Of a stretch of DNA of 64,000 nt, positions 25,088-33,648 are shown one piece after another. How positions within the stretch are numbered: position 1 is the stretch's first letter; the number at the start of each line of letters is the position of its first letter. The stretch lies in assembly GCF_011045195.1 (NCBI RefSeq), contig NZ_CP049199.1:2480001-2544000 (forward strand), in the 5' to 3' direction. The notes under the pieces were generated by a model that saw only the letters and a program-made list of their open reading frames with translations, did no database searches and was not told the DNA's origin. The stretch is from Caulobacter soli. GTDB taxonomy: Bacteria; Pseudomonadota; Alphaproteobacteria; Caulobacterales; Caulobacteraceae. The translations under genes and the position numbers were made by a program.

Positions 25088-26527
25088 TCAGGCTCCGCTG
25101 GTAGCCCCTCGGATCCGCTCGGCGAGCATCCGCAGGAACTTGATTGTGACGTCGGTCGGCACGGTCTCGTACTTCAATTGGCGGAACGCATAGCTGAAAG
25201 CTGCGGCAAGAACAGCTAGGTCGCCGCCAGCGACATCGTGAGCCCATTCCCGGCAGGCACCGACCATTGGTCCAAGGCCGCTGGTGCCGACGAACTTTCC
25301 TTCGTCGAGCCAGTCTTCCAATTGGTCCATGAGTTTCTCGCGCAGACCGCACTTGGCTGCGTCGGGATGGAACACCAGGCTGAGTTCGAGCGCGATCGGA
25401 TCCATCACTGTGTAGCCAGGGCCGGCGTCGCCAAAGTCTATGAGCACCGCCTCGCCACCGCTTTTGACCAACACGTTCCCGCAATGGAGGTCGCCGTGAA
25501 TGCAACTCTGGGATACCTGGATGGGAACGTCTTCCACACTCTTCAGGTCTTCTAGATCATGCTTCTGGTAGAGACTTTCGGCGACGTCGTCGGCCACTAG
25601 GCGTCGCCGGACGTCACGGATCAAGGCCATGCCGGCCGTAGCAGCTTCGCTCCATCGCGCCAGGGAAGTGCGAACGTGCGTGACGACCTTCTTGCCCACA
25701 GTGACGTCGGCGGCCAATCGCTCGAAAAACGACAGGGTGTCCTGGTCGGTCAGGGTGTAAAAGATGGCCGCACTCTGTCCGACGCCATCCTCTACAACGG
25801 AGAACAGCGCGGGGCACGCTCCGACGCCCAACTTGCGGACGTGGGCTTCGTAAGCTTCCTTCTCCTGCTGAACGATCGATCGACTCCCCAGTTTTCCGGC
25901 GCATAGGGCTTGAGGTTTACGGGCGCCATCGACCGCTGTCGCTTTGACGACCTTTGCGTCGGAAAGCCCACCGCTCAGCAGGCTGACGTCGCAAGCCACA
26001 CAGTCGACGGAGTTGGCGTAGGATTTAAGCATCCGCTTCTGAACGGGCGTTAGGCCGAGATCGCGCATGCGCGTGTTGATCGCTACCGCGTCCATCCTCC
26101 CAAAACACCCCGCGACCGCCGTGACGCGAGCCACGAGTTCATCGACCTCTTCCTTCAGGAAGTAACTGACCGTTTCGATCTGGGTCTTGTCACCCCACAG
26201 GCGGACTTGGTTTCCGTACCGGGCAAGCTGTCGGCTGAACTTATCGGCCTCGGAGCCAGTCAGGATGAAGATCGGGGTCCCCGGATGACGCTTTTGAGCT
26301 TCATAGAACAGAGTTTGTCCATGCGCCGGGTCAGGCGCATCGCTATCCGCCCCCGATGGGATCGAGAGATCCAAGACTATGAGATCAATGAGATCATCAT
26401 CCAGCGCCTTTCGAGCCGCCTCCAGGTCCTGGACATTGATGACCTGTTCGACGCCGGGTATCTCAAGAAGGATGGGCTGGAGATCTCCAGCAAAACCTTC
26501 GTTATCCTCAACGAACAGAATCTTCAT
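25088..26527 (-). CDS. Response-regulator receiver fused to an APH-type kinase domain
   Basis: This 479-aa fusion has an N-terminal CheY-like receiver, with acidic D8, phospho-acceptor D53 in LIVLDLSIP, T90 in FILTGS and K114. The C-terminal half is of the aminoglycoside phosphotransferase/choline kinase fold: CIHGDLHCGNVLVKSGG holds the catalytic Asp and metal Asn, and AVLIDFGDAGPG is the DFG-like metal site. This family phosphorylates small molecules or proteins. A receiver controlling such a kinase is unusual. The likely input is the histidine kinase gene directly upstream, whose end it overlaps by 20 bases. Start at ATG 26527, which begins the receiver strand MKILFVEDN; an ATG at 26536 is also possible. 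The substrate is unknown. It is the last gene of a three-gene operon. Confidence 0.82.
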   Translation of the reverse strand: MKILFVEDNEGFAGDLQPILLEIPGVEQVINVQDLEAARKALDDDLIDLIVLDLSIPSGADSDAPDPAHGQTLFYEAQKRHPGTPIFILTGSEADKFSRQLARYGNQVRLWGDKTQIETVSYFLKEEVDELVARVTAVAGCFGRMDAVAINTRMRDLGLTPVQKRMLKSYANSVDCVACDVSLLSGGLSDAKVVKATAVDGARKPQALCAGKLGSRSIVQQEKEAYEAHVRKLGVGACPALFSVVEDGVGQSAAIFYTLTDQDTLSFFERLAADVTVGKKVVTHVRTSLARWSEAATAGMALIRDVRRRLVADDVAESLYQKHDLEDLKSVEDVPIQVSQSCIHGDLHCGNVLVKSGGEAVLIDFGDAGPGYTVMDPIALELSLVFHPDAAKCGLREKLMDQLEDWLDEGKFVGTSGLGPMVGACREWAHDVAGGDLAVLAAAFSYAFRQLKYETVPTDVTIKFLRMLAERIRGATSGA

Positions 26528-27416
26528 CGCCGCCAAACCACCTCAGCTCGACCTTGGCACCCCCCTCGAGCGCATTAGTCGGATAGATATCGCCCTCTAG
26601 CGCCTGCATCGCCTGCTTCGCCGTAGCCAGGCCAAAGCCGAGATGTTCGGACTTGTCCTTTGTGCTCTGGCCAAAATCCACCATGCCGCCCGGGTCTCGC
26701 TCGAAACCGAAACCGGTATCGAGGACGGCGACCCAGTATTCATGCCCGGCAAACCCCCAGTTCAACGTCACCGCGCGCGGCGCGCCTTCGGGCAGGGACC
26801 GCACGGCTTCGACCGCGTTCTTCACGACGTTGGTCAAAGCGATTTTGAACAAATCTGGATCGAGTTCCACCAGAAAAGGAGAAGGGCCACCAAACCTGAA
26901 GAGCTCGCCGTCATCGACGAAGATTCCACAAGCGTCGCGACATTCCTGGGCCAGATCGCATTGGCTGTAATTGGCCCGACTGGCCGCTGCCTTCAGGTTA
27001 CGTATGCCGCCCAGCAGGCTCGAAAGAGAATTGACAAGGGTCTCGGTGCGGCTGCCGGCATAGTCGGGTGCTTCGCGAGGCGCGACCAGTTTCAGCGACG
27101 CCACGATGGTTGAAAGTTCATGGATGATGGTTCCGGCGACTTCGTCGATGACCCTGGCGCGGAGCTCCGAAACCAACCGCTGCGGAGGATCGGCATAGAC
27201 GGGTTGAGCCACGGTTTGGGTTTCTTTTGCCGGCCCCAGCCGGCTGATTGCCCGTTCTAGAGCTCGCTTCGTCCACGGCACGTTCTCTTGGAGCAGCGCC
27301 GCCTTCAGTCTCCGCCGATCCGCGCTTGTTGCGTTCATTGCAAAATGGCGGGCGGCTCTTAGCCGCTCCGTCGCGTCAGCCGAAAGCAGGAGTTCGACCG
27401 CCTCGTCGTGCGTCAT
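26508..27416 (-). CDS. Soluble histidine kinase (GHKL) without sensor domain
   Basis: The 302-aa protein has an N-terminal helical part resembling HEAT repeats (residues 1-60), a dimerisation helix with the putative phospho-histidine in GTIIHELSTIVASL, then the ATPase domain with N-box ALTNVVKNAVEAV, G1 box VLDTGFGF and G2 box HLGFGLATAKQAM. It lacks membrane segments and any PAS or GAF domain, so the signal must be cytoplasmic and may come from the ATPase encoded before it. Its ATG follows the ATPase stop without a gap (TGA then ATGA), and its end overlaps the receiver/APH gene, indicating strict co-translation. Confidence 0.85.
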   Translation of the reverse strand: MTHDEAVELLLSADATERLRAARHFAMNATSADRRRLKAALLQENVPWTKRALERAISRLGPAKETQTVAQPVYADPPQRLVSELRARVIDEVAGTIIHELSTIVASLKLVAPREAPDYAGSRTETLVNSLSSLLGGIRNLKAAASRANYSQCDLAQECRDACGIFVDDGELFRFGGPSPFLVELDPDLFKIALTNVVKNAVEAVRSLPEGAPRAVTLNWGFAGHEYWVAVLDTGFGFERDPGGMVDFGQSTKDKSEHLGFGLATAKQAMQALEGDIYPTNALEGGAKVELRWFGGDEDSVR

Positions 27417-29255
27417 TCAGAGTTCGTGCTCATCATAGAACCGCGCGCGGCTTGAAAACGCGTCCCGTCCGCCTTCCATCACGTTGGTGATCGCATCTAC
27501 GGCCTTGGAATTGCTCAAGGCCTCGCAGACCTGAACAAAGCCATTTCGACCGTCCGAGGTCATCTCGACAACTAGGTCGGCCTCGCCAAGGACCGGGATA
27601 TTGGCGTTGTGGGTCGAAATGATCAGCTGTCCGTTTGCCTTGCGGGTCTTGATGGCTTTGATGATCGTCGAAGCAATATATGCGTTGTCTAGATGGTCTT
27701 CGGGCTGATCGATAATTAGGGTTCTGCTCGAGTGCTGCAACACGATCGACAGGATGACGGTGCACCGTTGACCAGCCGATAAATGTTCGACGTCTTTGTA
27801 GTCTACACCATCTAGTAACGACATCCGGACATTGTCTTCTATGCTGACGGTAACGATGTCCGCGGCACCGGCTTCGCGCAGATGGCCCAGCAGTCGGGCG
27901 GCGCGATCCTTCGGAATTCCAGAAATATCAGCTAGGCCGACAAAGTCGTTGGTGTCCAGGAATTGGACCAGCTCATGAGGGCTGATGCTTTGTGTCAACG
28001 CCCCCACGAGATCGTTGTAGCGCATGCCGCTGCCGCGAAGCGCGTCGGTCAAGGCGCGATTGTAGTCGGCGTACTGCCCGTACCGGTCCACCGACACCTT
28101 GATCTGGGGGCCAAGCGCCTTGTTCAGGTCGTTAGTAACCTGCGTTCTTTGCTCGAACCGTTCCAACCGCACGGCGTCCAACGCTCGGATTCGTTCGTCA
28201 CGCCGCACCCTCATCTGTCGCAGGCGCTGATCCCGCTCGTCCACGATCTTCCGCCTGGCGTTGATCTGTGCGACTTCGGTACGCAATTGCGCCAGTTGGC
28301 GCGAAACTGCGCCAGCGCCCGAAACCGACTGCTCGACTTCGACTCTCAACGCGCGGGACTGGGCCTCCGCAGCCATGCGGCTCCCGCTGAGGGCCTCCTT
28401 GGACGCGACAGCCTCGGTTTGCATCGCGTCGAACTTGGACGCGATCACTCCGACGAGTCCCACCTGTTCATCATAGCGTTTGCGGAAGGCCGCCAATGGG
28501 TCTGGTCCGTCCAGCTCGTCCCAGGCCTCCACGCCGAAGTCATCACCGATCATGCCTTGGAGGTTTTCTGCCCAGGCCTGAGCGGAAGCGGCAAAGCGCG
28601 AAAGGACCTCTTCACGTACGGCCAGGTTGGTTACCTGGGCTGTGATCGTCGCCAATTGTGCCTGCTTGTCAGTAAGATCCGAGGAAGCCGCGCGATGCTT
28701 TTCCTCTTCGGCCTCGAATGCCTGGATCCGCTGCTGCAGCGCGTCGAGCCCTTCAAGACCGGCGCCCAGGGAATTTCGTTCGTCCTCCAGGGCGCTGATC
28801 TCCTTGAAGATCGATTTGATCGCCGAAACTGCGGCTGCCTCGTCAGCCGAAAGGGAGGCACCTTTCGAAACGAAACTATCTACCAGACGCAGCCGTCCCC
28901 CTTCGCTGAGGCCAATGTTTTCGATCTCGGTCTGGGAGAAGATCAGCGGTTTTTCATATTTGCCATTGGCCTGTGGCTCCGCATCACCGCCAGCGCGGCT
29001 AACGATGATGGTGTCAAGGATGTCCCCCACTTGAACTGTGACCTCGCCGTCGCCCAAGACAGCGCGGGCATGCTCGGCCGATCGTTGCCCCGCTTCGGTG
29101 GTATGGTTACGGGCCGCCAGCGCGAAGCGAAGGAGCTCGATGACGGAGGTCTTGCCTGTGCCGCGCGCCCCGATCAGCACGTTCAGGCCGCTCGCGAACT
29201 TGACATCGAAGCCATCCAGGAAGCCCCCTTCGATCTGCAAACGCTCGATATTCAC
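27417..29255 (-). CDS. SMC/RecF-like AAA ATPase with coiled coil
   Basis: The 612-aa ATPase is of the ABC-type head/coiled-coil class seen in DNA repair and many phage-defence systems. Walker A is GARGTGKTS (near 32-40), the ABC signature is LSAGQRCTVILSIVL, and Walker B is RTLIIDQPEDHLDN, followed by the H-loop in LIISTHNANIP. Between them lies a long charged helical region (about 130-370) fitting an antiparallel coiled coil. There is no fused nuclease or TOPRIM domain, unlike the Gabija or OLD families. The start is a GTG with CAGGAG upstream. It heads the operon with the histidine kinase and the receiver/APH protein and is the likely sensor of invading or damaged DNA; that role is inferred. 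Confidence 0.88.
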   Translation of the reverse strand: MNIERLQIEGGFLDGFDVKFASGLNVLIGARGTGKTSVIELLRFALAARNHTTEAGQRSAEHARAVLGDGEVTVQVGDILDTIIVSRAGGDAEPQANGKYEKPLIFSQTEIENIGLSEGGRLRLVDSFVSKGASLSADEAAAVSAIKSIFKEISALEDERNSLGAGLEGLDALQQRIQAFEAEEEKHRAASSDLTDKQAQLATITAQVTNLAVREEVLSRFAASAQAWAENLQGMIGDDFGVEAWDELDGPDPLAAFRKRYDEQVGLVGVIASKFDAMQTEAVASKEALSGSRMAAEAQSRALRVEVEQSVSGAGAVSRQLAQLRTEVAQINARRKIVDERDQRLRQMRVRRDERIRALDAVRLERFEQRTQVTNDLNKALGPQIKVSVDRYGQYADYNRALTDALRGSGMRYNDLVGALTQSISPHELVQFLDTNDFVGLADISGIPKDRAARLLGHLREAGAADIVTVSIEDNVRMSLLDGVDYKDVEHLSAGQRCTVILSIVLQHSSRTLIIDQPEDHLDNAYIASTIIKAIKTRKANGQLIISTHNANIPVLGEADLVVEMTSDGRNGFVQVCEALSNSKAVDAITNVMEGGRDAFSSRARFYDEHEL

Positions 29256-29296
29256 GCGCCGGTCGCTCCTGATAGTTCGTTTCTAGTTTACCCCTC

Positions 29297-29530
29297 CTAA
29301 CGCTGACGGCAGATCACCGCTAGGGAAGGCTTGAGACTCGCCAGCCAAACCCTCGTGACCAGTGTCTCGGCGGTGCAAAACTGATCCGGCAAGCTTACGA
29401 ATTTCTTCCGGCGCCACTGGCCCATGCGACCGATTTTGTCGCCTTGCACCTTTATCAGTAAGGCCCTGGTTGAACCGAAGAATTCAAATGCAATACCATC
29501 ACCTAGAAATAACTCCAGAAGCCTCCACAT
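29297..29530 (-). CDS. Small hypothetical protein upstream of the ATPase gene
   Basis: A 77-codon frame on the same strand as the ATPase operon, ending 41 bases before the ATPase start. The product is basic with a hydrophobic N-terminus (MWRLLELFLGDGIAFEFF) and includes KIGRMGQWRRKKFVSLP. No ribosome site is evident and no family is recognised. It overlaps the start of the divergent gene at 29488. It may be a real first gene of the operon or a chance frame. Confidence 0.3.
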   Translation of the reverse strand: MWRLLELFLGDGIAFEFFGSTRALLIKVQGDKIGRMGQWRRKKFVSLPDQFCTAETLVTRVWLASLKPSLAVICRQR

Positions 29531-30072
29531 GTGACCGTGTCACGACGTGCAACATAGAAAAAGGCCTAGAAGCGCTGTCGCTTAGGGCTGAGTTTCTCGC
29601 ATACTTGAACCAGAGCGCTGATGGCATTGAAGCATTCGACGCCCGTGCTCAGCGATGGCAGAAATTTGTAGAGCAATTTGGCGCGCATGGCGTCTGTTTG
29701 CCCTCCGAATATTGCTTCGCCTTCGAGGCGGGTCTGAACGCGCGGATCACACACGCGGCGCTTAGCGGCTACGCGATAGGTTTTGGCTGCGACTCGATGA
29801 TCGGTGTTGCTCACGCGATCTTTGATCACCATCCCCAACATCTTGCCGCGTTCTTGGCCCTTGCCGCAGCCAGCGGGCACGGTGCCGCCATCCGCGCCCA
29901 AGATCATGATGGCCGGTGGCATCGGAAGGTGGCGCGCTTGGTACCATTGGGGATGGCCCTGCCAGCGCGTTATCGCCCGAACCTAAAGTTCGCGCCGTTG
30001 ATGAAGTTTCTGTTTCCGAGCAGCTCCGCAGTCTTCGAGGAGCTGGAACTGAGCGGTCGCGTGCCCCACTAA
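29488..30072 (+). CDS. Hypothetical protein (194 aa)
   Basis: No known domain is recognised. The ATG at 29488 gives a 194-aa soluble protein with an acidic, helical N-terminal half (IEKGLEALSLRAEFLAYLNQ; FDARAQRWQKFVEQFG) and a middle part rich in H and A (HAIFDHHPQHLAAFLALAAASGHG shown here only as HAIFDHHPQHLAAF). It lies divergent to the ATPase operon within the transposon. A longer upstream extension exists in frame, but its codons look random. Codon use is consistent with coding. It may be cargo of unknown function. Confidence 0.5.
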   Translation: MQYHHLEITPEASTCDRVTTCNIEKGLEALSLRAEFLAYLNQSADGIEAFDARAQRWQKFVEQFGAHGVCLPSEYCFAFEAGLNARITHAALSGYAIGFGCDSMIGVAHAIFDHHPQHLAAFLALAAASGHGAAIRAQDHDGRWHRKVARLVPLGMALPARYRPNLKFAPLMKFLFPSSSAVFEELELSGRVPH

Positions 30073-30197
30073 TTAGGGCCTGACTCGCCGCCGATCACCA
30101 CGGCCGGTCCGAAATCCCCGCAAGCAACGTCATAGGACACAACCTCATCACCCAGGGTGAGATTGCCCCGACGGTCATGTCTCTGGAGCGGCACCAA
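30069..30197 (-). pseudogene. Short protein-like frame, probably a gene remnant
   Basis: From a TTG at 30197 the minus strand encodes about 42 residues, including GNLTLGDEVVSYDVACGDFG and ending GGESGPN. The sequence reads like a genuine beta-strand protein fragment, but there is no good start or ribosome site. It follows two other short minus-strand frames, as if an older gene set had decayed here. Confidence 0.25.
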
Positions 30198-30223
30198 CGT
30201 CCGCTATTGTGGCGCGATCGCGG

Positions 30224-30349
30224 CTAGCCACGCCGGTGGCGCTCGAGCTTAGTTAGACGCGCTGCGTGAACCTGTCGTCCGCTCATGCCCAAAGCGCGTC
30301 TGGCTTTGAGCGCCTCGGACACGGCCATCTCGCGCTCATGGGCCTTCAT
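30224..30349 (-). CDS. Small helical hypothetical protein (41 aa)
   Basis: The ATG at 30349 opens 41 codons of a strongly basic helical peptide, with MKAHEREMAVSEALKARRAL and MSGRQVHAARLTKLERH in sequence. It is in the same frame as, and downstream of, the 30389-30814 frame, separated by a TAG and 13 further codons. It may be a short gene or the tail of the preceding one after a nonsense mutation. Confidence 0.3.
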   Translation of the reverse strand: MKAHEREMAVSEALKARRALGMSGRQVHAARLTKLERHRRG

Positions 30350-30388
30350 GATTTCATAGCCATAAGTGCGCGCGATTTCTGGCAGTTG

Positions 30389-30814
30389 CTAGCTGGGAAG
30401 ACCCAGGATCTTTCGAAGAGTCCGCTCGTCGGTGTAGTAAAATTTCTCAAGGCTCATCGGCGCCGGCGTCAGCGGAGGCCGTTCTCGAGAGCCATGTGAC
30501 CGGTTCGCAGCTGGATCAAGGCGAGTGACCAGCGTGTACCAAGCCCGCTTATGCAATGTGAGCTCGCGACCCAAGGCGTGGTCGATGTCCAGCTTACGCC
30601 CAGTTATGCCGAACACCTTTTGTGCGGCGTAGCGGCAGTTGCCGTAGTCGGGCGCGACGTAGAGTAGGCGCAGGTTTCCTCTGATGATGACGAAGGCCTT
30701 GTGCGCCGGGATCCCGCCAATCCGATAGAGCTCGCCGTCCAGCGAGTTCGCTATCGAATGGTGCTTGTGGCCGCGATTGGGATCTGCCCTAGGCCGAGGC
30801 CGCCCAGGAGCCGC
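30389..30814 (-). pseudogene. Remnant of an unidentified (possibly HNH-like) protein
   Basis: An open frame of about 142 codons without an obvious ATG start. It looks strongly protein-like: HKHHSIANSLDGELYRIGG, then AFVIIRGNLRLLYVAPDYG, then KLDIDHALGRELTLHKRAW and NRSHGSRERP, ending TLRKILGLPS. The spacing of DIDH, H and NRSHG residues recalls HNH-type nucleases, but I cannot confirm it. The 5' end is cut by a TAA at 30815-30817. Best read as a truncated gene within the transposon cargo. Confidence 0.4.
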
Positions 30815-31677
30815 TTAGCCTTTCAAGTCTTGGTCAATCCTGAGCAGGTCGTTTGCATCGCCTCGCTTCCCTCGCCCTGCGCCGCTGCACGGTCGATCTG
30901 CTGATCGCCAGCGACGTCTCGATCTTGGAGTTGCCGCAGTTCAAGCGGGCCGGCTTCATCAAGGGCGCGCGAGGCGCGCTCGGCTCGCCCCGCGTGCCGG
31001 CAATTATCTGGGGATACTTGGCGATCGGAAGCGGAGCAGCGTCGGTTCAAACTCGCCGCTCGAAGTCCGCTTTCACCACGATCTGGAGGCTATGGACGCC
31101 TGGACCACAACATCTTGACTCGAAGGTCGACAAGTGGGACGAATCGGCCTCATAGTCGGAATTGGTAAATGGGGTCTTTCCGCCCACGGCCGACTCGTAT
31201 TATCGGGTACTGGCGAGTGGATGATTCCGGTTTCCACTCCCACATCATTTGAGTTTGCTTATCTCGCCGACGGGCTTGGTCGGATTCTCAGGACGTCTTC
31301 AAAGCAGGAGCGACGGCTGAAAAGCATTGAAGCAGCGTAGATCGCTGATGGTGGGGAGAGGACGGAACATCCTGGAACTTTGCCGGTCACCGGAAAGTCC
31401 ATCCTCTCACCCGATTCCCAACCCGTTTCCGAGTCGGTAAGCGAGCAATAGCGGCGGCCGCGTAAGCACACAATGGCCGCGACTGCTAACAGCGCCGTTG
31501 GCCGGCTCGGATGTATCCAAATCATTCCTCCAGGGTCGTGAAGGACCCTCAGTAGGTACAGCGCGCGCTGGCGGCTGACCCTACGTCCCATTTTGTCGGG
31601 GAGGTCTGGTTACATCCGCTCGCGACCGTGAATGCCGCAGCCATTCAGCGGCCGAGCGCCAACCAAAGGAGGGGCCC
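30815..31677. other. 863-bp stretch without a convincing gene
   Basis: Several short frames exist on both strands (for example 31134-31340 plus and 31259-31591 minus), but none has a ribosome site, domain or consistent codon pattern. The last part must hold the promoter of the CBASS operon. Together with the broken frames just left of it, the stretch looks like decayed cargo. Confidence 0.5.
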
Positions 31678-31770
31678 ATGGTCCCTAGCGCCGACCTCGA
31701 CACCGCCCACTGCTGTCCTCGTTCAACGCCACCAGCCCGTCAGGCCGCTCGTCTGGAGGTCCAGCTATGA
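31678..31770 (+). CDS. 30-aa leader ORF overlapping the CBASS cap6 start
   Basis: An ATG at 31678 follows a near-perfect AAAGGAGGGG ribosome site and encodes MVPSADLDTAHCCPRSTPPA and ten more residues. Its TGA (31768-31770) overlaps the ATG of the TRIP13-like gene at 31767 in an ATGA junction. The peptide has no known match. The layout suggests translational coupling or a leader-peptide control of the defence operon. A GGAGG at 31754-31758 could also serve cap6 directly. Confidence 0.5.
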   Translation: MVPSADLDTAHCCPRSTPPARQAARLEVQL

Positions 31771-32678
31771 GGGACGGTCACGCCTATAACGCGGAACTGC
31801 CCAAGGGCATCAGCCGCAGCCGGCCGCTGCCGGACGAGAAGCTGGGCGCTTTGTGGGACTCCATCGTCATTGAGGAGGAGACCAAAAAGCAGCTTCTGTC
31901 CCAGGCGGTGCTCAACTTCACCCTGCGGGGCAAGGTTGATCGGACCGTCATTCCCCTGCACGGCGTCATCCTGCTCACCGGTGAGCCCGGCACAGGCAAG
32001 ACGTCGCTGGCGCGGGGGCTGGCTCATCGCACGGCGATGGCGTTCCGGGGCGGCCGGTTCAAGCTGCTGGAAGTCGAGCCCCATTCCCTGACCAGCTCGG
32101 CGATGGGCAAAACCCAGCGGGCAGTTTCGGACCTCTTTTCCCAAGCGATCGCCGAGGCCGCCATGAGCGGGCCCACGATCGTCCTATTGGACGAGGTCGA
32201 GACCCTGGCGGCCGACCGCTCGAAGATGAGCTTGGAAGCCAACCCCATCGACATCCACCGCGCCACCGACGCGGTCCTAGTGCAGTTGGACGCGCTGGCC
32301 GAGCGGTTCCCCGATCTGCTCTTCGTGGCGACGAGCAATTTCCCCGACGCCGTCGACAGCGCGTTCACCTCCCGCTGCGACCTGGTCCTGCGCGTGCCGT
32401 TGCCCGACCGGGTGGCCTGCGGCCAGATCCTGCGCGACTGCCTGACGGGCCTGGGGAGGACCTATCCCGAGATCGGTCGCCTGGCTTCCGCGCCGGGCTT
32501 TGAGCGCTGCGCCCAGGAGTGTGTCGGGCTCGATGGCCGCGCGATCCGCAAGATGGTGGCCAACGCCTTGGCCTGTCGCCAGGAAGTGGCGATGGATCCG
32601 GCCAAGGTCACGCTCGATGACGTGCTGCGCGCGGCCCAGCGCGCCAAGGCCAATCGCACGGGGGGCAGGTCGAAATGA
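31767..32678 (+). CDS. cap6: CBASS TRIP13/Pch2-like AAA+ ATPase (Cap6)
   Basis: In type III CBASS, the TRIP13-like ATPase remodels the active HORMA protein and so switches off the cyclase; it is the regulator of the system. The 303-aa protein has Walker A GEPGTGKTS (72-80), Walker B TIVLLDEVE with D142 and E143, sensor-1 LFVATSNFPDAVD and the arginine finger segment FTSRCDLVLRV, all typical of Pch2/TRIP13. It is the first gene of five consecutive plus-strand genes with overlapping or near-overlapping junctions. Most described type III operons start with the cyclase, so this gene order is reversed. Confidence 0.88.
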   Translation: MRDGHAYNAELPKGISRSRPLPDEKLGALWDSIVIEEETKKQLLSQAVLNFTLRGKVDRTVIPLHGVILLTGEPGTGKTSLARGLAHRTAMAFRGGRFKLLEVEPHSLTSSAMGKTQRAVSDLFSQAIAEAAMSGPTIVLLDEVETLAADRSKMSLEANPIDIHRATDAVLVQLDALAERFPDLLFVATSNFPDAVDSAFTSRCDLVLRVPLPDRVACGQILRDCLTGLGRTYPEIGRLASAPGFERCAQECVGLDGRAIRKMVANALACRQEVAMDPAKVTLDDVLRAAQRAKANRTGGRSK

Positions 32679-33151
32679 CCACCGTCGCCAGTCGCAGGTT
32701 TTCCAGCACGCCTCAACGCGACGCCGGCGCCACCTGGCGCGCTGTCGTCGATCTTCTGACGGGGGGCGCGACCGGCGCCAAACGCGACGAACTGCTGGCC
32801 GTGGCCGGCGTCGCCTCCAGCATCATCGCCGACAAGGCGGCCAAGGACGCGGCAATCGTCGTCACCTGCGATGGGCCGCGCACCCGCATCTATTGTCTCT
32901 ACGACGATGACGCCATCGACGGCTCGGACGCCAACGAAGACGCCCTTGGCTATGATCCCCTGGACGGCGATTGGCGCGTGTCGCTCCCTTGCGAGCCCGA
33001 CGACCTGGCTTGGGTCCAGGGCGCGCTGAAAAAGCACAGCACGCGCATTACCGCCCGGGACAAGGCCTCGGCCACCGGCGGCGAAAGCGCCAGCAGTGGC
33101 CAGAAGGCCGCCGGCCTGGTCCTGGACCCGAAAGGATTCCTCGGGTCATGA
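32675..33151 (+). CDS. CBASS-associated protein of unknown function between Cap6 and HORMA
   Basis: This 158-aa protein has ATGA overlaps on both sides (32675-32678 and 33148-33151), so it is an integral part of the operon. Residues 1-120 look like a small alpha/beta domain ([50 protein letters not shown]). The last 40 are a low-complexity Ser/Ala/Gly tail ending in [12 protein letters not shown]. Some type III operons carry a second HORMA-linked protein whose tail peptide is clamped by the HORMA domain. The flexible tail with a hydrophobic end could serve as such a closure motif, but I see no direct homology to a named family. Confidence 0.7.
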   Translation: MTTVASRRFSSTPQRDAGATWRAVVDLLTGGATGAKRDELLAVAGVASSIIADKAAKDAAIVVTCDGPRTRIYCLYDDDAIDGSDANEDALGYDPLDGDWRVSLPCEPDDLAWVQGALKKHSTRITARDKASATGGESASSGQKAAGLVLDPKGFLGS

Positions 33152-33648
33152 CCGCCGTCACCGTCAACACCTACACCCACTCGGTCACCTACGTGGCCGA
33201 CAACATGCTCAAGAGCCTCAAGGACATCATCCGTCTGAGCGGCCTGGACCCCGCCGCGTTCATCGACGACTGGGACGTCAACATGCGCGGCATCCGCACC
33301 TGGCTCGACACTGGCGACCTCGAAACCGTCAAGTTGGAGATTTTCGATCCAAAGACCGACGCGCTTCTTGTTCGCTGGGACATGGACGTCGTCTACGGCT
33401 GGAGCTCCGGCGACGGCAACTTCTGGGTCGACACCGAGCAGTTGAAGTACGCGATCCTCAAGGCCGGCGTGTGGCCCAGCCAGGCCAAGTATCGCCTGCT
33501 GCTGCACACCAAGCCGGGCCGTCCCGATGTGGCCGGCTGGAGCAAGGGCAGCGCCCGCTCGACCGCCGGCTTCACCAAGCAGTCCCTGGGAACGACGATC
33601 GATCACAGCGGCCTTGGGGCCAACGCCGGATACTGGAGGAAGGGCTGA
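33148..33648 (+). CDS. cap7: CBASS HORMA-domain protein (Cap7, HORMA1 type)
   Basis: The HORMA protein binds a peptide in its closed state, then binds and activates the CD-NTase. The 166-aa product matches bacterial HORMA1 features: [20 protein letters not shown] at the N-terminus, [40 protein letters not shown] and a C-terminal [16 protein letters not shown] safety-belt region. The ATG at 33148 is fixed by the ATGA overlap with the preceding gene, and its stop overlaps the start of the CD-NTase (TGATG at 33646). Confidence 0.88.
   Translation: MTAVTVNTYTHSVTYVADNMLKSLKDIIRLSGLDPAAFIDDWDVNMRGIRTWLDTGDLETVKLEIFDPKTDALLVRWDMDVVYGWSSGDGNFWVDTEQLKYAILKAGVWPSQAKYRLLLHTKPGRPDVAGWSKGSARSTAGFTKQSLGTTIDHSGLGANAGYWRKG

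Noticed and set aside
31259..31591. 110-codon minus-strand gene upstream of CBASS
   Set aside because: No ribosome site, no domain and mixed codon pattern; the segment more probably contains promoter and decayed sequence.
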